The notes beneath the pieces are model-generated. The model made no database searches, was not told where the DNA came from, and saw only the letters and a program-made list of their open reading frames with translations. A stretch of DNA of 22,544 nucleotides from DATKMS01 sp041497995 (GTDB taxonomy: Bacteria > Desulfobacterota > Binatia > HRBIN30), in NCBI GenBank assembly GCA_041497995.1, contig JBGQHM010000071.1, positions 1-22,544 on the forward strand, read 5' to 3'. The stretch's first letter is position 1; each line of letters opens with the position of its first letter. Made by a program: the position numbers and the translations under genes. Shown in pieces: positions 1 through 6,183 of this stretch.

Positions 1-96
1 CCCGGAAATGCCTCGCCCTTCCTTGCTGCGCCGCGGGCCACTACGCAGCGCCGCGTATAACGCGTGGCGTCGGAAGAAGGGCGAGGCATTTCCGGG
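1..96. repeat. Perfect 21-bp inverted repeat flanking a structured spacer
   Basis: Bases 1-21 and 76-96 are exact reverse complements. The shared core is GGAAATGCCTCGCCC (4-18), inverted at 79-93. The spacer holds smaller inverted repeats: GCTGCG at 25-30 with CGCAGC at 44-49, and CGCGT at 52-56 with ACGCG at 60-64. It lies about 100 bases beyond the stop codon of the last cytochrome gene. It may be a dispersed palindromic element and could also end transcription, but there is no T-run to make it a clear intrinsic terminator. The left boundary is cut by the window edge. Confidence 0.75.
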
Positions 97-163
97 TCGT
101 CGGCACCGCCACCACTCATCGCGACGGCCCCAAGTGGCAGCCAACACCCGGACCCGTGCGTGG

Positions 164-182
164 GGAAATGCCTCGCCCCTAC
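164..182. repeat. Third copy of the GGAAATGCCTCGCCC repeat core
   Basis: The 15-base core at 4-18 recurs exactly at 164-178 in the same orientation and continues as CCTAC-like sequence. Its ATGCC..GCCCCTAC half (169-182) differs from the right arm of the palindrome at 20542-20573 only in two central bases, so the elements look like members of one dispersed family. The rest of 97-201 holds nothing I recognise apart from a short GTGCCAC tandem near 184-197. Confidence 0.6.
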
Positions 183-201
183 GTGCCACGTGCCACGTCC
201 C

Positions 202-1476
202 TCATCGATCAGATCGACGTTCGAGCTGTCGCAGCTTGGCGTACACGAGAACCATCACGAGCACGATCATTCCGAGTGGCAGAAGGAGATTGCGCCGGCG
301 GGCCTGGGCTTCGGCGAGGGTGGCGTTCGCGGCGGCTTCGCTCTTCATCGCCATCTTGACGGCTTCGTCGACCGCATCCACAACGGCGGCCGGATTCGCC
401 AGGTGGGTCTGTGTCCGCACCTTGATGAGTTGCGGGCGGACGTCTTCGCGATAGGCGTACTGTTCCTCGCTGACCTCCATCCCCATCGCGGCGGCTCGCT
501 GTAGTCCGGACTCGGTGTCGGCCATGACGGTCTTGAGTCGGTCGATCGCACTCCGCATCGCCACGGCTCCGTTGTTCCCGGCGCTGCCAGCGGCGTGGCA
601 GCGAACGCACACTGTGCCCTCCTGCCCACCCAGCATATCGTCGCTCGCGCGGTGGATCTCGTGGTTGCTGTGGCAGGTGACGCACTCTGGTAGCCCGCGC
701 TTATCGAACGCGGCCTTGTGCGGGCTGCGCACGAAGAAGGCCGCATTGTTGGCGTGACACTGCCCGCACACCTCGGCGATGGAGCTCACACCCGGCGGGG
801 CAGCCCCGTGGTTTCCGTGGCAGTCGTTGCAGGCCGGCGCCGAGAGGTCACGCTTCACGAGCAGCAGCTCCGCGTGCACGCTGCGCTTGTATTTTGCCTC
901 CTGGTCGGTCGGGATCTTGTACTCCGCCATGTAGGCGGCGTCGGAGTGGCAATGGCCGCAAGTGTCGGGCACGTTGGCCGCGAAGACGCGCGACTGAGCG
1001 CGATCCGCGGGGAGAATGCCGTGCACGCCGTGACAGCTGACGCACGTGGCCACCTTCTGGTCACCCTGCTGCAGGCGCTGCCCGTGGATGCTCGTCCAGT
1101 ACTGCTGCAACTGGTCGGTGGCCAGCCGTGGATTGAAGCGGCGCATGTAGGTGCCGTCGGCGTGGCACCGTCCGCAGAAGGCCGGTATGTCCCTATGCTT
1201 CGGTTTGCCGCGAAATCCCTTGTCCGGAGCCATGGACGCTGTCGGGTCCATCTCGGTTGCATCGCCGCCGTGGCAATCGACACACGACAGGCCCTTCTCG
1301 CCGTGAACATCGTGCTGCATGCCTTCGACGGGAAGGTTGAGAGGCTCCGGCAATGCGCTGTGGCAGAGGACGCAGGTGTTCGTAGCGTCGCCACCACCCT
1401 CATCGGCGGCACCGCTGCGCGCCGCCATCGTCGTGGCCACACACGCCAGCACAAGGACTATGCCTCCGGGTCGCAT
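202..1476 (-). CDS. Nonahaem c-type cytochrome with C-terminal membrane anchor
   Basis: The product is 424 residues with a signal peptide (about residues 1-23), nine CXXCH haem sites and a single hydrophobic helix near residues 396-414. Between the last haem and the anchor lies a long helical stretch of about 85 residues. The middle part repeats the pattern C..CHG.H.IL....S.VFA.N....CG.CH, which also occurs in the 11-haem domain of the gene at 7965-9890, so the two share ancestry. It starts 10 bases after the cytochrome b stop, with AGGA upstream. Position and the C-terminal anchor suggest it is the electron-accepting cytochrome subunit of the Rieske/b complex, replacing cytochrome c1 or f; that role is inferred. 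It should face the periplasm. No family name can be given from sequence alone. Confidence 0.92.
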   Translation of the reverse strand: MRPGGIVLVLACVATTMAARSGAADEGGGDATNTCVLCHSALPEPLNLPVEGMQHDVHGEKGLSCVDCHGGDATEMDPTASMAPDKGFRGKPKHRDIPAFCGRCHADGTYMRRFNPRLATDQLQQYWTSIHGQRLQQGDQKVATCVSCHGVHGILPADRAQSRVFAANVPDTCGHCHSDAAYMAEYKIPTDQEAKYKRSVHAELLLVKRDLSAPACNDCHGNHGAAPPGVSSIAEVCGQCHANNAAFFVRSPHKAAFDKRGLPECVTCHSNHEIHRASDDMLGGQEGTVCVRCHAAGSAGNNGAVAMRSAIDRLKTVMADTESGLQRAAAMGMEVSEEQYAYREDVRPQLIKVRTQTHLANPAAVVDAVDEAVKMAMKSEAAANATLAEAQARRRNLLLPLGMIVLVMVLVYAKLRQLERRSDR

Positions 1477-1486
1477 CAGTCCTGAC

Positions 1487-2542
1487 TCAGTACGGCTTGA
1501 CGTACGCCAGCGTCATCATTGTCAGCATGAAGATGATGATGGCGACACCGATCAGGGTGAACAGCGGGCTGCCCTGCCCACGCGCTGCTCGCCGGTCGAG
1601 GAACGGCGCGAAGAAGAGAAAGAGCGCACCGCCGAGAAACGTGCAAATACCCACTACTTCGCCTTCGACTCCGAGAATGTTTGCGGGCAGGTACTTCAGG
1701 CTCTGCGACACGAAAGTGAAGTACCACTCCGGCCGGATCCCGGCCGGCGCCGAGCCGAAGGCATCCGCCTTGGTTCCCAACTCCCACGGCAAGAACGTGC
1801 ACAGCACGAGCAACGCGCCCAGCACTCCCAACCAGAGGATCGCGTCGCGCAGAATGAATCCGGGATAGAACGGCAGGCCCTTCGACGGTTCGCTCTTGGA
1901 ATCGATCGCGTCACTCATCCCCTGCCGTTGGATCAGCAGGAGATGGACCAACAACGCGGCGGAAAAGGCGGCCGGAAGCATCGCGACATGAAAGCCGAAG
2001 AATCGCGTCAGCGTGGCGCCGCCCACGTCGTCGCCGCCGCGCAGGAGGCGCGCCATGAACGGCCCGATCACCGGCACCACCCCGGCAATGTCCGTCCCGA
2101 CCTTGGTGGCGAAGAACGCCAGCTCATTCCACGGCAGCAGGTAGCCGGAGAAGCCGAAGGTCATCGTCAGTCCGAGTAAGACCATGCCGGTCATCCACGT
2201 GAGCTCGCGCGGCGGCCGGTAGGCTTTCAGAAAGTAGACGCTGAACATGTGCACGAATACCGCGAAGACCATCAGGTTCGCCGACCAGGAATGCAACGAG
2301 CGGATCAGCCAGCCGAACGGGACGCGCGTGACGATGAACTGCACGCTCTCGTAGGAGCTGTCGAGTCCCGGCTTGTAGTAGAAGAGCAGCAACAATCCGG
2401 TCGCGACTTGGATGCCGAAGAGAAAGAGCGAGACGCCCCCGAAGTAATACCAAATGGCGTGACTGCCCAGCGGCACCGTCTTGTGCCGCAGAAAAGCGAC
2501 GGCCTCGCTGATACCGAGGCGTTCGTCGAACCACCGCGACAT
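1487..2542 (-). CDS. Cytochrome b of a Rieske/b complex (b6 plus subunit IV, fused)
   Basis: This is the 351-residue quinol-oxidising membrane subunit. The likely haem ligands are His84/His98 and His185/His200. The 14 and 15 spacing is that of b6-type rather than mitochondrial bc1-type cytochrome b. The Qo-site PEWY motif is at 271-274, and the length covers both b6 and subunit IV. The residue aligned with the Cys that binds haem ci in cytochrome b6 appears to be Tyr33 (WYYFGG), so that extra haem is probably not covalently held. The start at 2542 is preferred because conserved sequence begins there. An in-frame ATG/GTG extension to 2623 would only translate a dispersed repeat (PHPDPLP-type peptide) and overlap the Rieske gene. 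The neighbours are Rieske upstream and the nonahaem cytochrome 10 bases downstream. Confidence 0.95.
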   Translation of the reverse strand: MSRWFDERLGISEAVAFLRHKTVPLGSHAIWYYFGGVSLFLFGIQVATGLLLLFYYKPGLDSSYESVQFIVTRVPFGWLIRSLHSWSANLMVFAVFVHMFSVYFLKAYRPPRELTWMTGMVLLGLTMTFGFSGYLLPWNELAFFATKVGTDIAGVVPVIGPFMARLLRGGDDVGGATLTRFFGFHVAMLPAAFSAALLVHLLLIQRQGMSDAIDSKSEPSKGLPFYPGFILRDAILWLGVLGALLVLCTFLPWELGTKADAFGSAPAGIRPEWYFTFVSQSLKYLPANILGVEGEVVGICTFLGGALFLFFAPFLDRRAARGQGSPLFTLIGVAIIIFMLTMMTLAYVKPY

Positions 2543-2545
2543 CCT

Positions 2546-2597
2546 CCCTCTCCCGATCGCCTCTTTTGCGAGTGGGAGAGGGTCGGGGTGAGGGCTA
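2546..2597. repeat. Dispersed hairpin repeat between the Rieske and cytochrome b genes
   Basis: CCCTCTCCC (2546-2554) and GGGAGAGGG (2574-2582) form a perfect 9-bp stem. A shorter inner stem (TCGC 2557-2560 with GCGA 2568-2571) encloses a loop of about seven bases. The flank reads, on the minus strand, CCCTCACCCCGACC. This is the well-known type of intergenic repeat that yields spurious PHPDPLP peptides when translated. It fills the whole gap and covers the Rieske stop codon. The purine-rich arm GGGAGAGGGAGG directly precedes the cytochrome b ATG and probably acts as its ribosome-binding site. Confidence 0.75.
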
Positions 2598-3044
2598 GGC
2601 GCGACGGGAGACGACAACTTCATCTCCTTTCACGTTCACGTCGTAGGGCTCGAGCGGCGCGGGTGGCGGGCCACTCACGTTCTTCCCGGAAAGATCGAAG
2701 TGGCCGTTGTGGCACGGGCACCAGATTTGTTCCAGATCGCTGCGGTACTGCACCGTGCACTGCAGGTGGGTGCACACCGCCGAGAACGCCCGCCACTCGC
2801 CCGAGGGCAGTCGTACCAGAACTCCCGGCTTGGAACCGAAGCGGAAGATCTTGCCGGCATTCGGCAGGACCTCGGCGACCTTTGCAGCCACCACCGAGCT
2901 GGTCACGACCTCGGCGACCTTCGGTGGCGTCAGATAGCGGGCAACCGGATAGAAGACGGAACCCAGGAACGCGACGATACTGCCCGACAAGAGGATGTCG
3001 AGGAGGCTGCGACGGCTCATTTCAGGTGGAGCTTCAGCCTGCAT
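2595..3044 (-). CDS. Rieske 2Fe-2S protein of the b6-type complex
   Basis: The 149-residue protein passes electrons from quinol to the c-type subunit. Both cluster boxes are intact: CTHLQC at 91-96 and CPCHNGHF at 109-116, giving the two Cys and two His ligands and the disulphide pair. The N-terminus has MSRRSLLDILLSG followed by a hydrophobic segment to about residue 33. It is consistent with a Tat-type uncleaved anchor. The ATG at 3044 is chosen because GGAGG lies five bases upstream; a GTG at 3050 and an ATG at 3020 are alternatives. A 131-base gap (3045-3175) separates it from the NrfD gene, so the three-gene Rieske/b/nonahaem unit might have its own promoter, though I could not identify convincing boxes there. 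Confidence 0.95.
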   Translation of the reverse strand: MQAEAPPEMSRRSLLDILLSGSIVAFLGSVFYPVARYLTPPKVAEVVTSSVVAAKVAEVLPNAGKIFRFGSKPGVLVRLPSGEWRAFSAVCTHLQCTVQYRSDLEQIWCPCHNGHFDLSGKNVSGPPPAPLEPYDVNVKGDEVVVSRRA

Positions 3045-3175
3045 CGTCACCTCCGTGCTCGGATCCCGAGAAGGTCGCGAGCGGTCGAAACACGGGCGGA
3101 GGGGAACACTTCCCTACCGCGTCTGAATCCTGTGGAAGTATGTACTGCCAGATTCCGCGGCGCTTGCAAAGACCG

Positions 3176-4444
3176 TCAGTGCGTCGGCGCACCGGCGGCT
3201 TCAGCCGGCCATGGCGGGGTTTTGCTGGGAACCGCCGTCGCGCGGGCCGCAGCGAACTCACCCGTCAGTATCGGAATGGCGATTTTGCAGAGGACCGTAA
3301 AGACGAGGAAGCCGATAGAGAAGATGCCCGCACCGATGCGCAGTTCGTGAACGGTGGGCATGTACTCATAGACCTCGCCGAGCGTGTCGGGTGTGAAAGC
3401 CGGGATGACCAGGCCCATCCCCTTCTCGATGTAGCAGCTCGCGTAAATCAGCAAGCACCCGAGGTTCAGCGTTACAACATTGCGCCGCGTTGCCGGGAAG
3501 AGAAAGAGGAGAAAGGCGACGATGCCGCACCCCACGAACGCCCACGCGTATGGCACGAGGGCGTGGTGCCCATGCACGCCGGCGAACAGGTATTGGAAAT
3601 GGACGAGGTGCTCGGTTGCCGAATAGTACTCCTTGAAGACCTCGGCCCCGAGGAGGAAGAGGTTGAGGAACATCGCGTACGCCATGAGCTCGGCGACTTT
3701 GCGGATCGCGGCGTCTTTGATTGCGATGTTGGTCGTCCGCTGCAGGATCTGGAAGAGGACGACCATCACCGCCGGTCCCGAGCAGAATGCCGAGCACAGA
3801 AAGCGCGGGGCAAGGATCGACGCGTTCCAGTACGGCCGCCCCGGCAGGCCCGCATAGAGGAAGGCGGTGACGGTGTGGATGCCGACCGCTGCCGGGATCG
3901 AGAAGAGCACAAGCGGGACCACCAGACGCTGGTTGTACGGACGAGCCTGCATGCCGCGGTACAGCAGGTGCGTTACGATCACCACGTTCAGCACCAAGTA
4001 GAGGTTCAATACGAGGACATCCCACGACAGCACCGAGCTTGGGAAGTTCATATGACCAATGAAGGGGAGGAGGTGCCATCCGCGGTCCGGCCGGCCGATA
4101 TCGGCGACCACGAACAGGAGGCACATCACGATCGCGCTGATGGCGAGGATCTCACCGAGGATGGCGACCTCTTTGATCGGGCCCCAGTGATAGATGTACG
4201 CCGGGATGACGAGGACCACGGCGGCGGCGGCGACACCGACCAGAAACGTGAAGTTGCCGATGTAGAACGCCCACGACACTTGATCGCGCATGTTGGTGAC
4301 GATCATGCCGACTTGGAGCTGCTCGACGTAGGCCAGCACGCCCCACATGATCAGCGCCAGGAGCGATGCAATCCAGATCCAGTACGCCTTGCCGCCATGC
4401 AGGACGAAGCGGGCGCTGGTTGTGACGAATTGTAGCGGTCCCAT
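3176..4444 (-). CDS. NrfD/PsrC/ActC-family integral membrane quinone-interacting subunit
   Basis: The 422-residue protein is almost entirely hydrophobic, with roughly ten membrane helices and the family-typical stretch VADIGRPDRGWHLLPF. It lacks haem or cluster motifs of its own. NrfD-type subunits bind quinone and pair with a four-cluster ferredoxin, which is exactly the gene 10 bases upstream. The start at 4444 follows GGGGGA and begins the conserved sequence; an extension to 4549 would read out of frame over the end of the ferredoxin gene. A Pro/Ala-rich tail closes the protein. With the tetrahaem and four-domain cytochromes it resembles the core of alternative complex III, Dsr or Geobacter Cbc-type quinone oxidoreductases. 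No molybdopterin-type subunit is present. Confidence 0.9.
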   Translation of the reverse strand: MGPLQFVTTSARFVLHGGKAYWIWIASLLALIMWGVLAYVEQLQVGMIVTNMRDQVSWAFYIGNFTFLVGVAAAAVVLVIPAYIYHWGPIKEVAILGEILAISAIVMCLLFVVADIGRPDRGWHLLPFIGHMNFPSSVLSWDVLVLNLYLVLNVVIVTHLLYRGMQARPYNQRLVVPLVLFSIPAAVGIHTVTAFLYAGLPGRPYWNASILAPRFLCSAFCSGPAVMVVLFQILQRTTNIAIKDAAIRKVAELMAYAMFLNLFLLGAEVFKEYYSATEHLVHFQYLFAGVHGHHALVPYAWAFVGCGIVAFLLFLFPATRRNVVTLNLGCLLIYASCYIEKGMGLVIPAFTPDTLGEVYEYMPTVHELRIGAGIFSIGFLVFTVLCKIAIPILTGEFAAARATAVPSKTPPWPAEAAGAPTH

Positions 4445-4454
4445 GCGTCCCCCG

Positions 4455-5399
4455 TCAGACCCCGTAGAAGTAGTAGAACTTCGGCTCGGTCTTGAGCTCC
4501 GCTTTGAGCACGAAGACGCGCTTCTCGTGCAGGATGCGTGAGATCTCACTCTCCGGGTCGATCAGGTTGCCGAACTTGCGCGCGCCGACCGGGCAGATCT
4601 CGACACACGCCGGGTAGCGGCCGGCCCGTGCCCGCTGAATGCAGAACGTACACTTCTCCACGACGCCCCGCGGCCGCGGCCGGTTACCGAGGATGTGCAG
4701 ATTCGGGTTGAGCTCGGCCTGCGGCAGGTGCGGTTCAGCCCAATTGAAGTGGCGGGCACCGTATGGGCAAGCCGCCATGCAGTAGCGGCAACCGATACAC
4801 CAATCGTAGTCGATGACCACGATGCCGTCGGGCTCCTGCCACGTCGCACCGACCGGACAGACCTCCGTGCACTGCGGCGTGCGACACTGCTGGCAGGCAA
4901 CGGGCACGTAAAAGTGATCGGGGTCGGGAACGCGTTCCGGGTTGTAGTACGGATTCGCCGTTTCGAAGTCGATGCCCTTCGTCTTCTCCATCTCGAGGAC
5001 CCGGATCCACTGGATCTGCGGGTCGCGCGATTGATTGTTCTCCTTCACGCAGGCGTAGACGCAACGCCGGCACCCAATGCAGCGCGACAGATCGAGCGCA
5101 TAGCCGAACACGACGCCGGGCAGCGCCGGCGCCGCCGAGATGGTGACGTCCTCGCCGAATCGTTTCGCGTAGTCGGCGCGCAGGTTTGCGATGCGCGTTT
5201 CGACTTCCGGTGGTGTCAGTTCGCGAAAGTGCTTCCGCAAGAACGCTTCGCGCGCCTCCGGGGAACACCCGGCGAGGATACCGGCAGCCGCAAGACCGAC
5301 GGTGGTCAGGAAGTCTCGCCGGCTGAGCCCTTCCGGCGCCTCCTCCGCCTCGAGCCCGGTGGTCTCGCAGCAGGTCTCCTCAGCGGGCGTGCGCGGCAT
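4455..5399 (-). CDS. Tat-exported ferredoxin-like protein with four 4Fe-4S clusters, possible lipoprotein
   Basis: This is the 314-residue electron-transfer subunit of the DmsB/PsrB/DsrO type. Four Cys clusters are visible: CIGCRRCVYAC (from residue 107), CQQCRTPQC...C (from 169), CIGCRYCMAAC (from 201) and CTFC...CVEIC (from 250). The N-terminus carries the twin-arginine motif LSRRDFL (Arg27-Arg28) and a hydrophobic segment ending in LAGC (42-45). That ending fits a lipobox, so the mature protein may be lipid-anchored at Cys45 on the periplasmic face. The ATG at 5399 has AGGAG seven bases upstream; an ATG six bases earlier and one at 5429 are less well placed. It overlaps the preceding tetrahaem gene by 20 bases, implying translational coupling. 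It should relay electrons between the NrfD subunit and the haem subunits. Confidence 0.93.
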   Translation of the reverse strand: MPRTPAEETCCETTGLEAEEAPEGLSRRDFLTTVGLAAAGILAGCSPEAREAFLRKHFRELTPPEVETRIANLRADYAKRFGEDVTISAAPALPGVVFGYALDLSRCIGCRRCVYACVKENNQSRDPQIQWIRVLEMEKTKGIDFETANPYYNPERVPDPDHFYVPVACQQCRTPQCTEVCPVGATWQEPDGIVVIDYDWCIGCRYCMAACPYGARHFNWAEPHLPQAELNPNLHILGNRPRPRGVVEKCTFCIQRARAGRYPACVEICPVGARKFGNLIDPESEISRILHEKRVFVLKAELKTEPKFYYFYGV

Positions 5400-6174
5400 C
5401 ACCATTCTCCTGTTCGGCGTGTGTGCCACTCAGGTCACCGCTCGCCGCCACGGCCGCGTCCGCCGGCCGCAGGAACTGCGGCCGCAGCGGCGGCGGCAGC
5501 GGCTGCAGGGCTGCGAACCGCGGGCTGTGCGGGTTGTGGCAGTGGACACAGAGCAAATAACGCTTCGATCCATCCCAGTACCCCGTGCGCTTGCCATGAA
5601 TGCCGGAGCGCCAATCACGGTACTGTGTTCCGTGGCATTGCCCGCAAAGCTTGTAGGACTCGGTGAACGGCACGGGGGCGCCGCTAGCGAGATGGAGTTG
5701 GTCACGGTTGTTCATGTCGTGGCAGTCGAGGCACCAGCGGTGCTCCTCGTCGTGGTGGAGGACAATGTCGGTATGCATCCCCTCGAGCACGCGCCGCTCG
5801 GGGTTGGGAGGAATGCCTTCGTGACATTGCATGCAAGGGAAAATGCCCTCGCTGAACGGCGGTGCAGGAACGGGGAAAATCATCGCGGATGAGCCGCCCG
5901 CGGCGCCAGAGCCTCGAGCAACAGCTTCTTCCGTTGCGAACACGATGGGAAAATCAGCGGGCCCGAACGCCTTGTTGGCGAGGGCTCCTTCAGGAGGAAC
6001 CACCGGCTTGGCACGCACAATAACCACGACGATGGCGAGCACCGTCACGGCTGCCATGATGAGCAGCGGGATGAGTGCGTTGGACCGAGCGAGAGAGAAC
6101 TCAGCGTCGAACGGGTCACTGTCCTCGCCGTGCTCGTGTGTCTCTGGCTCCTCGGGCGGTCGGATCGTGCTCAT
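5380..6174 (-). CDS. Tetrahaem c-type cytochrome with N-terminal membrane anchor
   Basis: The 264-residue protein has an acidic cytoplasmic N-terminus (1-31) and one membrane helix (about 33-53). A Pro/Ala/Gly-rich spacer of about 60 residues leads to four CXXCH sites at about 114, 148, 177 and 209. The C-terminal 45 residues are rich in Pro and Ala and carry no haem. It starts 9 bases after the stop of the four-domain cytochrome, with AAGG seven bases upstream, and overlaps the ferredoxin gene. The context suggests the membrane-anchored haem subunit of the NrfD/ferredoxin module, comparable in position to ActA of alternative complex III or DsrJ. I cannot assign it to either family by sequence. 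Confidence 0.9.
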   Translation of the reverse strand: MSTIRPPEEPETHEHGEDSDPFDAEFSLARSNALIPLLIMAAVTVLAIVVVIVRAKPVVPPEGALANKAFGPADFPIVFATEEAVARGSGAAGGSSAMIFPVPAPPFSEGIFPCMQCHEGIPPNPERRVLEGMHTDIVLHHDEEHRWCLDCHDMNNRDQLHLASGAPVPFTESYKLCGQCHGTQYRDWRSGIHGKRTGYWDGSKRYLLCVHCHNPHSPRFAALQPLPPPLRPQFLRPADAAVAASGDLSGTHAEQENGDAAHAR

Positions 6175-6183
6175 ACAACAGCC

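Noticed and set aside
2543..2623. 27-residue N-terminal extension of cytochrome b
   Set aside because: It is a translation of the dispersed hairpin repeat and overlaps the Rieske gene; conserved sequence starts at the ATG at 2542.
3045..3175. Possible internal promoter before the Rieske gene (TTGCAA ... TACATA on the minus strand)
   Set aside because: The spacer is 19 bases and the -10 box matches poorly; a sigma-54 reading fails the GG-N10-GC spacing.
2249..4435. 728-codon open frame on the plus strand opposite the cytochrome b, Rieske and NrfD genes
   Set aside because: The product is a charged, His/Arg/Asp-rich sequence without domains, and the minus-strand frames carry unmistakable conserved proteins. 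It is a high-GC shadow.
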